NCBI RefSeq assembly: GCF_021049285.1
Contig: NZ_CP088017.1
Span: 62,001 to 126,000 of the forward strand
DNA from: Ruania halotolerans
GTDB lineage: Bacteria > Actinomycetota > Actinomycetes > Actinomycetales > Beutenbergiaceae
Length of the DNA stretch: 64,000 bases
Direction: 5' to 3'
The first letter of the stretch is position 1; each line of letters begins with the position of its first letter. Both the position numbers and the translations under genes were made by a program. The notes beneath the pieces were generated by a model that made no database searches, was not told the origin of the DNA, and worked only from the letters and a program-made list of their open reading frames with translations. This document shows positions 33,074 through 40,960 of this stretch, in pieces.

Positions 33074-34993
33074 ATGACCTTCCATGACGACGCCCTGGAC
33101 GCGTGTGTCCGCGTCTCCCGAACCCTGGGCTCGGACCCCTCCCTGGTGCTGCATGGAGGCGGCAACACCTCGGTGAAGTCCACCCGGACCGACGTCACCG
33201 GCGAGAGCGTGGAGGTGGTGCTGACCAAGGGCAGCGGGTACGACCTCGCCTCCATCGTTCCCGAGGGGTTCACCCCGCTGCGCAAGGATCGGGTGCTGGC
33301 GCTTGCTGAGCTCGAGTCCTTGGACGACGTCTCCCTGGTGAACGAGCTCAAGCAGGCGTCCATGGATGCCTCCGCCCCCTCGGCCTCCATCGAGGCGATC
33401 CTGCACGCGCTCATCCCGCACCGGTTCGTGCTGCACACCCACGCCGACGCGATCGTCACCCTGACCAACCAGACCGACGGCGAGCGGCTCACCGCCGAGA
33501 CCTTCGGCGAGGACGTGTGGGTGCTGCCCTACGTCAAGCCCGGCTTCGCCCTCGCCCGCCAGGTGGCCGTGGCGCTCGCGGACGTGGACGTGCGCTCCTT
33601 GCGCGGCATCGTGTTGCGCAACCACGGCCTGTTCACCTTCGCCGACGATGCCGACGCGGCACTGGCCACGCACCTGGAGCTGGTGCACACCGCTGCCGCG
33701 GCACTGCCGCAGATTCCCGACGGCGGCCCCTCACCTGATATCGATCCGCTCGCCCTGGCGGCGCTTCGCAAGGAGATCAGCGAGGCGGCCGGTGCGCCGA
33801 TGGTGCTGCAGCGCCGCACCGGGACCGCGGTGGACGCGCTGCTGGGTCGCAGCGACCTCGACCAGATCACCCAGCGCGGCCCGTTGACGCCCGAGCACGT
33901 CATCCACACCAAGCGGGTGCCGATGGTGGGCACCGATGTGGCCGCCTATGTGGCTGGGTACCAGGCGTATGTGGATGAGCACCGTGGGTTGGCCGGCGGT
34001 GAGCTCACCCCGATCGACCCGGCACCGCGGGTGATCCTCTCGGATCTCGGGTTCCTCACCGCTGGCCGCACCGTGAAGGCCGCGAACGTGGCCGCGGACA
34101 TCTACGAGCACACGGCCGCCGGGATCCTGCGTGCGGAGGCGATGACCGGTTTCCGGACGCTATCGGCGGCCGAGGCGTTCGACATCGAGTACTGGGTGCT
34201 GGAGCAGCGCAAGCTGCGTGCCAAGGGCGACCCGCCGCCGTTCGCGGGCGAGGTGGCGCTGGTGACCGGCGCCGCTTCCGGGATCGGACGCGCGTGTGCA
34301 CAGGCGCTACGGGAGGCGGGGGCCGCCGTCATCGCCCTCGACCGGGATGCTGCGGTCACCGAAGCGAACGCGCCGGACTGGTACGGCATCGTCTGCGACG
34401 TCTCCGACGCGGACGCTGTGCGGGCCGCGGTGACCGAGGGGGTGGGCCACTTCGGTGGCCTTGACATCTTGGTGCCCGCCGCAGGCGTGTTCGCCGCCTC
34501 GCACCCGATCGATGGTTTTCCGGCCGGGCCGTGGGCCACGAGCCTGGACGTGAACGTCACCGGGTTACTGACCTTGCTCGGCGCCGCGCACCCGTACCTC
34601 GCGCTCGCGCCGCGGCAGGGACGGGTGGTGCTGGTCGGCTCGAAGAACGTCCCGGCGCCCGGTCAGGGTGCGGCGGCCTACTCGGCGTCCAAGGCTGCGG
34701 CCACCCAGCTGGCCCGGGTGGCGGCGTTGGAGTGGGCGCCGGACGGGATCCGGGTGAACACGGTCAACCCGGATGCGGTCTTCGACACCGCCCTGTGGTC
34801 CCCGGAGCTGCTGGAGCAGCGGGCTGCGAAGTATGGAATGTCGGTGGCCGACTACAAACGCCGCAACCTGCTGGGCGCGGAGATCACCAGCGCCGACGTC
34901 GGCGAACTCGTGGCCGCGATGTGCGGGCCGCTGTTCGCCGCCACCACGGGCGCACAGGTGCCCATCGACGGCGGCAGCGACCGGATCGTTTGA
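33074..34993 (+). CDS. Bifunctional class II aldolase / short-chain dehydrogenase (RhaD/YuxG-like fusion)
   Basis: The 639-aa fusion joins an N-terminal class II aldolase (residues 1-390) with GGGNTSVKS, LHTHADA (zinc His residues) and LRNHG, to a C-terminal short-chain dehydrogenase (395-639) with TGAASGIGRAC for NAD(P) and the active-site YSASKAA. Relatives cleave rhamnulose-1-phosphate and oxidise the lactaldehyde product. Here the companion kinase, GpsA-like and polyol dehydrogenase suggest another phospho-ketose. GAGGAG lies just before ATG 33074; the longer frame from 33005 only overlaps the binding-protein gene. It ends at a strong hairpin. Confidence 0.88.
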   Translation: MTFHDDALDACVRVSRTLGSDPSLVLHGGGNTSVKSTRTDVTGESVEVVLTKGSGYDLASIVPEGFTPLRKDRVLALAELESLDDVSLVNELKQASMDASAPSASIEAILHALIPHRFVLHTHADAIVTLTNQTDGERLTAETFGEDVWVLPYVKPGFALARQVAVALADVDVRSLRGIVLRNHGLFTFADDADAALATHLELVHTAAAALPQIPDGGPSPDIDPLALAALRKEISEAAGAPMVLQRRTGTAVDALLGRSDLDQITQRGPLTPEHVIHTKRVPMVGTDVAAYVAGYQAYVDEHRGLAGGELTPIDPAPRVILSDLGFLTAGRTVKAANVAADIYEHTAAGILRAEAMTGFRTLSAAEAFDIEYWVLEQRKLRAKGDPPPFAGEVALVTGAASGIGRACAQALREAGAAVIALDRDAAVTEANAPDWYGIVCDVSDADAVRAAVTEGVGHFGGLDILVPAAGVFAASHPIDGFPAGPWATSLDVNVTGLLTLLGAAHPYLALAPRQGRVVLVGSKNVPAPGQGAAAYSASKAAATQLARVAALEWAPDGIRVNTVNPDAVFDTALWSPELLEQRAAKYGMSVADYKRRNLLGAEITSADVGELVAAMCGPLFAATTGAQVPIDGGSDRIV

Positions 34994-35009
34994 CGGCACC
35001 TCGCACGAA

Positions 35010-35051
35010 GAATCCCCCGCCGATCTGGTCACCCAGATCGACGGGGGATTC
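35010..35051. terminator. Bidirectional terminator hairpin
   Basis: GAATCCCCCG pairs with CGGGGGATTC, one mismatch, then CGATCTGG pairs with CCAGATCG around a TCAC loop, giving an 18-bp stem. It lies between two convergent genes, the aldolase fusion (stop 34993) and the coiled-coil membrane protein (stop 35069), so it can end both transcripts. Confidence 0.8.
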
Positions 35052-35068
35052 AATCGTGAACGACGAGG

Positions 35069-35923
35069 TCAGTCCTTCTTGTCAGCGTCGTCGGCGGCGT
35101 CCTTGACGTCATCGGCCGCATCCTTGGCGGCTTCCTCGGCCTTCTCGGCAGCGTTCTTGACGTCTTCGCCGGCCTCGTCGGCCGCCTCGTCGGCATCCTG
35201 TGCCACGTCCTGGGCGGCCCCGGTTGCCGATTCCTTGACCTCCTTGGCCTTCTCGGCGACCGTCTGCGCCGCATCGGAGGCAGCGTCGGCGGCAGTCTTG
35301 GCGGCGCCTGCGACGGCCGCACCGGCTCCTTCGGCCACGTGCTTGGCCTTCTCCACGGGCGCCGGAGCGTCGTCCCAGTACTCCTCGGCCCACGGGTCGT
35401 CCACCGGCTGCGTGCGCTTCCAGATCAGTACACCAGCACCGGCGACGGCGGCACCGACGAGCACCCATCCCAGGGTCTTGCCGAGCTTGTTCCCGCCCTT
35501 GGCTTTCTTCTCCTGCGCGGCCACGGCGTCAGTCGCAGCGTCGAGCACGGAGTTCGCCTTGCTCTGCAGGTCATCGGCGCTGCCGCTGGCCGCCTTGGCT
35601 GCATCCTCCATGGCCTGGACCACGCGCGGGAGCACCTTGTCCACCAGGGTGTCGTGCGCGGTGTCGACTGCGCCCTTGCTCTTCTCGGCGTACTCGGCGA
35701 TCTTCGGCGCGGCGGTGGTCACACCGGTGCGCCACGCCTTCTCCACACGTGGGCTTGCCCACTCGACGGCAGAGTCCACCTTCGGCCCGGCCCACTCGAC
35801 CGCGGACTCGACTCGGGGTCCCGCCCACTCCTTGCCCTGGTCGGCGAGCTGGCGCGCGACCTTGCTGGCTTCCTCGGCCTGATCCCGAAGTTGCTCGGCG
35901 TTGACCTTGCTCTTGCGCGACAT
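35069..35923 (-). CDS. Coiled-coil/repeat protein with one membrane helix
   Basis: The 284-aa product starts MSRKSKVNAEQLR and is rich in Ala, Glu, Asp and Lys. An N-terminal soluble half contains the repeat EWAGPRVESAV / EWAGPKVDSAV / EWASPRVEKAW, an 11-residue unit. One hydrophobic helix (LGWVLVGAAVAGAGVLIW, around residue 170) is followed by a long helical tail with A/K/E heptad-like repeats to the end. The topology suggests a membrane-anchored, phasin- or Late-embryogenesis-like helical protein. ATG 35923 with AGGGAG upstream is chosen over an in-frame start at 35959. Function unknown; it lies beside the ppiA-type gene. Confidence 0.72.
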   Translation of the reverse strand: MSRKSKVNAEQLRDQAEEASKVARQLADQGKEWAGPRVESAVEWAGPKVDSAVEWASPRVEKAWRTGVTTAAPKIAEYAEKSKGAVDTAHDTLVDKVLPRVVQAMEDAAKAASGSADDLQSKANSVLDAATDAVAAQEKKAKGGNKLGKTLGWVLVGAAVAGAGVLIWKRTQPVDDPWAEEYWDDAPAPVEKAKHVAEGAGAAVAGAAKTAADAASDAAQTVAEKAKEVKESATGAAQDVAQDADEAADEAGEDVKNAAEKAEEAAKDAADDVKDAADDADKKD

Positions 35924-36091
35924 ATGACTCCCTAGCTCACGTCCCGCGGGGCGGGGCACGGATCATTGGTGTGGTTCGCTCGTCCGTTTCCTATCGTGCC
36001 ACCCGGTCACCCGATGTGCACACGACTGCGCGGAACTTGTCACCTCCGTTCCTGAATTCGAACGGAACCGTGCGCTCCAAACAGTGCGAAG

Positions 36092-36625
36092 ATGGACCGT
36101 ATGGACGCAATTCTGCACACCTCGGCCGGCGACATCACCGTGGAGCTCTTCCCGCACCACGCCCCCAAGACGGTGAAGAACTTCACCGAACTCGCGACGG
36201 GCGCACGGACCTGGACTCACCCCGAGACCGGGGCCCAGAGCAATGACCCGCTGTACAACGGCACGATCTTCCACCGCGTGATCCCGAACTTCATGATTCA
36301 GGGCGGTGACCCCCTCGGCACCGGTACGGGCGGCCCCGGCTATGCCTTCGACGATGAGATCCACCCGGAACTGCACTTCCGCGAGCCGCACATGCTCGCG
36401 ATGGCCAACGCGGGGATCCAGATGGGCCGAGGCACCAACGGCTCGCAGTTCTTCCTCACCACGGCGGCCACGCCGTGGCTGCAGGGAAAGCACACCATCT
36501 TCGGCAAGGTGAAGGATCAGGCCTCGGCCGCCGTCGTGGACCAGATCGGTTCGGTCTCCACCGATCCCCGCAACGACCGCCCGGTCGAGGACGTGGTGAT
36601 CACCTCGATCGAAATCCTCGACTGA
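36092..36625 (+). CDS. ppiA: Peptidyl-prolyl cis-trans isomerase, cyclophilin type (PpiA-like)
   Basis: The 177-aa product is a single cyclophilin domain that speeds proline isomerisation in folding proteins. The core residues are seen: FHRVIPNFMIQGGD (catalytic Arg and the Phe/Gln pocket), GTGTGGPGYAFDDE, MANAG...GTNGSQFFLTT, and WLQGKHTIFGKV. It has no signal peptide, so it is cytosolic. ATG 36092 and ATG 36101 are both possible. In Mycobacterium the same gene sits just upstream of crgA and the pknAB block, which supports the orthology. The rhomboid gene follows after about 16 bp. Confidence 0.95.
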   Translation: MDRMDAILHTSAGDITVELFPHHAPKTVKNFTELATGARTWTHPETGAQSNDPLYNGTIFHRVIPNFMIQGGDPLGTGTGGPGYAFDDEIHPELHFREPHMLAMANAGIQMGRGTNGSQFFLTTAATPWLQGKHTIFGKVKDQASAAVVDQIGSVSTDPRNDRPVEDVVITSIEILD

Positions 36626-36641
36626 TCCACGGCAGCATTCG

Positions 36642-37487
36642 ATGACCAGCTACCCCGCGGCCCCGCCGCCGGGCAGTGCCGCGGGCCCACCGGTGTGCCC
36701 GCGGCACCCCGATCGGGTCTCGTACGTCACCTGCCAGCGATGCTCCCGGCCCGCCTGCCCTGAATGTCAGCGGCCCGCGGCCGTCGGGGTGCACTGCGTT
36801 GACTGCGTGCGCGAGGCGAGTCAATCGGTGCGCCCGACGCGCACCGTGCTTGGCGGCCGGGTCAGTCGCAGCGATAGACCGGTGGTGACGCTCACGATCA
36901 TCGGACTATGCGTCGCGGCGTTCCTCGCCTCCTACCTGCTGCCCGGTGCGATCTGGGCCTTCAGGTTGGTGCCGGCGCAGGCCGGAGACGAGCCGTGGCA
37001 GTTGCTCACCTCCGCGTTCCTGCACGCCGGCTGGCTGCACCTGCTGGCCAATATGTACGCACTGTGGATCGTGGGCCCGTTCCTGGAGCAGATGCTCGGG
37101 CGGTGGCGTTATATCGCGTTGTACTTGGTGAGCGCACTCGGCGGGTCGGTGGCCGTGCTGCTGCTCACCGCGCCGGAGAACTATGGGTTCGCGACGGTCG
37201 GTGCTTCCGGTGCTGTCTTCGGGCTGTTTGCCGCCGTGGCGGTGGTGCTGCGCCGCACCGGCCGTGACGCCCGGCAGATCCTGGTGGTGATCGCGATCAA
37301 CGTGGTGATCACCTTCGTCATCGCGAACATCTCCTGGCAGGCCCACCTCGGTGGCCTGGTGGTGGGTGGAGCGCTCGGCGCACTCTTCGCCTACCTCCCC
37401 AAAGAACAGCGGTCCGTCGGGGCCGTGCTGGGGGTGGGCGGGATGCTCGCGCTCCTCGGAGCCCTCACCGCCATCGCGCTGGCCTGA
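36642..37487 (+). CDS. Rhomboid-family intramembrane serine protease with N-terminal zinc-finger-like motif
   Basis: The 281-aa product combines a cytosolic Cys/His-rich segment (residues 19-57: CPRHP, CQRC, CPEC, HCVDC) that resembles a B-box-type zinc site, with six or seven membrane helices. The catalytic dyad is Ser189 (GASG) and His235 (WQAHLGG), and LHLLANM is the usual second motif. Such rhomboids cleave membrane proteins. It is coupled closely to the ppiA-like gene, an order common in Micrococcales. The long stem-loop at 37526 should end this unit. Confidence 0.92.
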   Translation: MTSYPAAPPPGSAAGPPVCPRHPDRVSYVTCQRCSRPACPECQRPAAVGVHCVDCVREASQSVRPTRTVLGGRVSRSDRPVVTLTIIGLCVAAFLASYLLPGAIWAFRLVPAQAGDEPWQLLTSAFLHAGWLHLLANMYALWIVGPFLEQMLGRWRYIALYLVSALGGSVAVLLLTAPENYGFATVGASGAVFGLFAAVAVVLRRTGRDARQILVVIAINVVITFVIANISWQAHLGGLVVGGALGALFAYLPKEQRSVGAVLGVGGMLALLGALTAIALA

Positions 37488-37525
37488 CGGACCCACGCAC
37501 TCTGCGCCACCGCGGTACTGATCGA

Positions 37526-37573
37526 AAGGCACGTCGCGCAGTTCCTCCGCAGCGGAACTGCGCCACGTGCCTT
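37526..37573 (+). terminator. Strong stem-loop terminator after rhomboid
   Basis: AAGGCACGT pairs with ACGTGCCTT and, after a C/C mismatch, GCGCAGTTCC pairs with GGAACTGCGC around an 8-nt loop. The 19-bp stem lies 38 bp after the rhomboid stop. No T-run follows, as is common in actinobacteria. Confidence 0.7.
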
Positions 37574-37838
37574 GTGGTGTGTGCAGGCGCCAGCCCGGGC
37601 ATCCTGTCTCGAATCACACGGACGTAGTTTTCCACAGCTTCATGCACAGTCTGGGGATAATCACACAGTTGTGATTCCCCGCGGACTCTCACCACACGCG
37701 GGGTTGCCGGCCGTCTCGGCGTGTGGCCCCACCGGGCGCACACGGTCTTCCGGCGAGGCGTCACGACGTGCGAACCGCATCGGGCACGCGTGCGTGGTCT
37801 GGCCGGCCTGCAGATGCGCGTGATCCACTCCGTCAAGG

Positions 37839-37847
37839 TAAGCGCTA
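37839..37847. promoter_or_regulatory. Possible second LacI half-palindrome
   Basis: TAAGCGCTA shares the AGCGCT core with the palindrome 37 bp further on. Spacing would allow two LacI dimers to bind on both sides of a promoter. The motif is short, so the call is weak. Confidence 0.3.
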
Positions 37848-37882
37848 GAAAATATGCGCACTGAACACTGGACATCACGGAA

Positions 37883-37894
37883 TACAGCGCTGTA
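37883..37894. promoter_or_regulatory. LacI-type operator candidate
   Basis: TACAGCGCTGTA is a perfect 12-bp palindrome with the central CG step typical of LacI-family sites. It lies 50 bp before the first sulfatase gene, and the LacI regulator is at the end of the same cluster. Confidence 0.5.
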
Positions 37895-37943
37895 ACGTCT
37901 CCTCTCGACGAAGACGTCCGCTCGGGAAGGAACGCGCGCAGTC

Positions 37944-39413
37944 ATGGCAGCCAAGACCACCCAGCCCAACATCGTGGTGCTGATGACAGACCAGCAACGG
38001 GTAGGTCTCACCGGTGCCGAGGGCGGCCCCGACTCGATGCCGCGGGTGGATGCGTTGTTCGCCGACGGCGCCCGTTTCGACCGCGCATACACGAGTTGTC
38101 CGGCGTGCGTACCGGCCCGGACCAGCCTGCTCACCGGGCGGTTCCCCTCCGCGCACCGCGTGCGGCAGAACAGCAATGCCGAGCACGCCTTCTACAGCAA
38201 GGACCTGCTGGATGTGCTGCGGGCGGCGGGCTACTCGTTGCACTTCAGCGGCAAGCCGCATATGCACCCTGGACCGCAGGACTTCGACACCTTCCACGGT
38301 CCGTTCATGCACGACCGCGGCCCCACAGAGAGTGCAGCGCACGAGGAGTTCGATGCGTGGCTGCACGGTCTCGACCATGCCGTGACCGAGGAGCCGACGC
38401 CGTTCCCGCTCGAGTCCCAGCTGCCCTACCGGATCGTCGACGGCGCGATCCGGGCCGTGGACGGCGCACCTGCGGAGGATCCGTATTTCCTCTGGCTGTC
38501 ATTCCCGGAACCGCACAACCCGTATCAGGTGCCCGAACCGTACTTCAGCATGTTCGACGAGGCCGAGGTGCCGGAACGGCTGGCGGGCCCGGAAGCCCTA
38601 GACGCCCTGGGCTGGCGGTTCCGTTGGTTGCACCGGTTGATCGAGGAGAAGCGACCCGGGTTCGACCAGGTGTGGAGGCGGTACCGGGCGAACTATCTGG
38701 GCATGCTGCGGATGATCGACGACCAGATCGGGCGCCTGGTGGATCATCTGGCCGATCAGCCCGGCGGGCTGGAGAACACGGTCTTCGTGTTCCTGACCGA
38801 TCACGGTGACTTCGTCGGTGACTACGGGCTGCAGCGCAAGGGCGCCGGACTGCCGGAGGCTCTCACCAGGATCCCGCTCGCTGTGGCCGGCCCTGGGGTC
38901 GAGACCCAGCATCGCAGCGAACTGGTCTCGATGGTGGACCTGCTGCCCACGATTGCCGAGTGGGTGGGCCAGCCGATCCCGCCCGGGGTGCAGGGCCGAT
39001 CCCTGGCGCCGTTGCTGCGTGGAGGCGAGGCTCCGCCGTCGGAGTTCTCCACCATCTACGCCGAGCACGGATACGGCGGCGTCTCCTACGCCGAGACCGA
39101 CCGGCCACCCCTGCACTTCCCCTACCAGGGGTACACCTTCGACGAGCTGAACAGCGTCACCCAGAGCGGGGAGATGCGCATGGTCGTCGGGGGCCGATAC
39201 AAGCTCATCGTCGACGATCGGAGCGAGGTCTTCCTCTACGACCTCGAGTCCGATCCCGCCGAGACCAAGGACCTCAGCGACGACGCCGCCCTGGCAGGCG
39301 TCCGCGAGGACCTCTATCGCCAGCTCGTGCAGTGGTTGCTCCGCGTCGCGGACGACCTGCCCGAGGGCGACTACCAGCCGAAATCCCGTCCCCACAACTG
39401 GCGCTGGGCCTGA
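37944..39413 (+). CDS. Sulfatase (arylsulfatase family, formylglycine type)
   Basis: The 489-aa product has the sulfatase signature Cys55-Val-Pro57-Ala-Arg59 (ACVPARTSLLTGR); Cys55 must be converted to formylglycine by a separate enzyme. Metal ligands appear in VLMTDQQR and FLTDHGDFVGD. The LHFSGKPHMHP and SFPEPHNPYQVPEPYF motifs carry substrate-pocket residues. No signal peptide is seen, so it acts in the cytoplasm on imported sulfated sugars. It is 50-60% similar by eye to the next gene, a tandem duplicate. A LacI-like operator precedes it, and GGAAGGAA lies upstream of ATG 37944. Confidence 0.9.
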   Translation: MAAKTTQPNIVVLMTDQQRVGLTGAEGGPDSMPRVDALFADGARFDRAYTSCPACVPARTSLLTGRFPSAHRVRQNSNAEHAFYSKDLLDVLRAAGYSLHFSGKPHMHPGPQDFDTFHGPFMHDRGPTESAAHEEFDAWLHGLDHAVTEEPTPFPLESQLPYRIVDGAIRAVDGAPAEDPYFLWLSFPEPHNPYQVPEPYFSMFDEAEVPERLAGPEALDALGWRFRWLHRLIEEKRPGFDQVWRRYRANYLGMLRMIDDQIGRLVDHLADQPGGLENTVFVFLTDHGDFVGDYGLQRKGAGLPEALTRIPLAVAGPGVETQHRSELVSMVDLLPTIAEWVGQPIPPGVQGRSLAPLLRGGEAPPSEFSTIYAEHGYGGVSYAETDRPPLHFPYQGYTFDELNSVTQSGEMRMVVGGRYKLIVDDRSEVFLYDLESDPAETKDLSDDAALAGVREDLYRQLVQWLLRVADDLPEGDYQPKSRPHNWRWA

Positions 39414-39442
39414 GCCCAGGCACTGCGATCGAGGAGGTCAGC

Positions 39443-40927
39443 ATGGCGCTACCCGTGGCGGGCCAACGGCCGCACGTTCTGCTGGTGATGACCGACCAGC
39501 AGCGAGCGGGATACACCAGCGGTTCCGGCTTCGCGCTGGACACCATGCCGTTCTGCGACAGCCTGGCCTCGGCCGGATCGCTCTTCCCGAACGCCTACAC
39601 GACCGCACCGGCCTGTGTTCCCGCGCGGGAGAGCCTGCTGACCGGGCGGTGGCCGTCCGCGCACCGCGTGACGCAGAACAGCAATGCCGCCCACGCCTGG
39701 TATAGCAAGGACCTCCTCCAGGTGCTGCGCTCGGCCGGGTACCGGCTGAGCTTCACCGGTAAGCCGCACATGCATCCTGGCCCGAACGACTTCGATCACT
39801 ACGCCGGCCCCTACTTTCACGCCGGCGGCCCGCAGCGTGACCGGGAGCAGCACCATTTCGACGCTTGGCTCGACCACCTGGACTTCGGCGTGGCCGGGGA
39901 ACCGGCGCCGTTCCCCCTCGAGGCCCAGCTCCCGTACCGCATCGTCAGCGACGCCATCGCCGACCTGGACGCGGCAGCTGGGCACGAGGGTCCGCAGTTC
40001 CTGTGGCTCTCCTTCCCGGAACCGCACAACCCGTACCAAGTGCCGGAACCGTACTTCAGCATGTTCGCCGAAGAGGAGATCCCGGAGCGTGCCCACGGCC
40101 CGGAGGCTGCCCAGGCGAAGGGCGGGCACTGGGCCTGGTTGCAGGGACTGTTCGCATCCAAGCGGCCGGGCTATGACGACGAATGGCGCCGCTATCGCGC
40201 GAACTACTGCGGGATGCTGCGGTTACTCGACGATCAGGTACGACGATTCGTCCACCATGCCCGGGCCGCACTCGAGGGCGACATCCTCGTGATCTTCGTC
40301 AGCGACCATGGCGACTACACAGGTGACTTCGGTCTGCAGCGCAAAGGCGCGGGCCTTCCCGAATGCCTGGTCCGGATACCGCTGTTCTTCTCCGGGTCCG
40401 GAGTCAGCCCCGGTCAGGTTCGAGATGAGTTCGTCTCGATTGCCGATCTGATGCCCACCCTGTGCGAACTGGTCGGTGCGCCGCTGCCTGACGGCGTCCA
40501 GGGCCGAAGCCTGCTGCCCCTACTGCGTGGGGCGCCGGGTCCGGAAGCCGAGTTCGGATCGATCTACGCCGAGAGTGGTTTCGGTGGCCTCATGTACGGC
40601 CCCACCGAACGCCCACCCCTGCACTTCTCCTATGACGGCCACACGATCGACTCGCTGAACTCCGTGACGCAGAGCGGTCGGTCACGGATGCTGCGCCGGG
40701 GCGAGCACAAGATCGTCCTGCACAGCAACGACACCGGCGAGCTGTACGACTTGGCCGCCGATCCCGGTGAGGTCACCAATCTGATCGACGACCCCGCCTA
40801 CGCCACGATCCTGCACGAGCTGCTGTGGCGGCTGGCCCAGTGGATGCTCCGTCTCCAGGACGAGCTCCCCCGTGGCACCTACACCCCGAAAACGTCCCCC
40901 CACAACTGGACGACGAGCCCGAGCTGA
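39443..40927 (+). CDS. Second tandem sulfatase (formylglycine type)
   Basis: The 494-aa paralogue of the preceding gene keeps Cys58 in ACVPARESLLTGR, the metal motifs VMTDQQR and FVSDHGDYTGD, and the pocket motifs FTGKPHMHP and SFPEPHNPYQVPEPYF. It also lacks a signal peptide. The copies differ in the N-terminal region, in AEEEIPERAHGPEAAQAKGG versus the first gene, and near the C-terminus, which suggests different sulfate positions or sugars. GAGGAGG lies 7 nt before ATG 39443; upstream in-frame extension overlaps the first sulfatase and is rejected. The two are 29 bp apart and share a transcript. Confidence 0.9.
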   Translation: MALPVAGQRPHVLLVMTDQQRAGYTSGSGFALDTMPFCDSLASAGSLFPNAYTTAPACVPARESLLTGRWPSAHRVTQNSNAAHAWYSKDLLQVLRSAGYRLSFTGKPHMHPGPNDFDHYAGPYFHAGGPQRDREQHHFDAWLDHLDFGVAGEPAPFPLEAQLPYRIVSDAIADLDAAAGHEGPQFLWLSFPEPHNPYQVPEPYFSMFAEEEIPERAHGPEAAQAKGGHWAWLQGLFASKRPGYDDEWRRYRANYCGMLRLLDDQVRRFVHHARAALEGDILVIFVSDHGDYTGDFGLQRKGAGLPECLVRIPLFFSGSGVSPGQVRDEFVSIADLMPTLCELVGAPLPDGVQGRSLLPLLRGAPGPEAEFGSIYAESGFGGLMYGPTERPPLHFSYDGHTIDSLNSVTQSGRSRMLRRGEHKIVLHSNDTGELYDLAADPGEVTNLIDDPAYATILHELLWRLAQWMLRLQDELPRGTYTPKTSPHNWTTSPS

Positions 40928-40960
40928 CGCTCGTACTCACCGAGACGAAGGAGTCTGCAT

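Larger units (their letters stand above)
37574..37943. other. 370-bp control region upstream of the sulfatase genes
   Basis: No gene was found. The stretch holds a 7-bp inverted repeat AATCACA-CAGT-TGTGATT (37659-37676), flanked by GGGG and CCCC; a TTTTCCACA (37628-37636) that fits a DnaA-box pattern; a TGGGGATAA close to the reverse complement of another; and the LacI-like palindrome at 37883. The rest is GC-rich without further signals. This is the left junction of the carbohydrate cluster. Confidence 0.5.
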
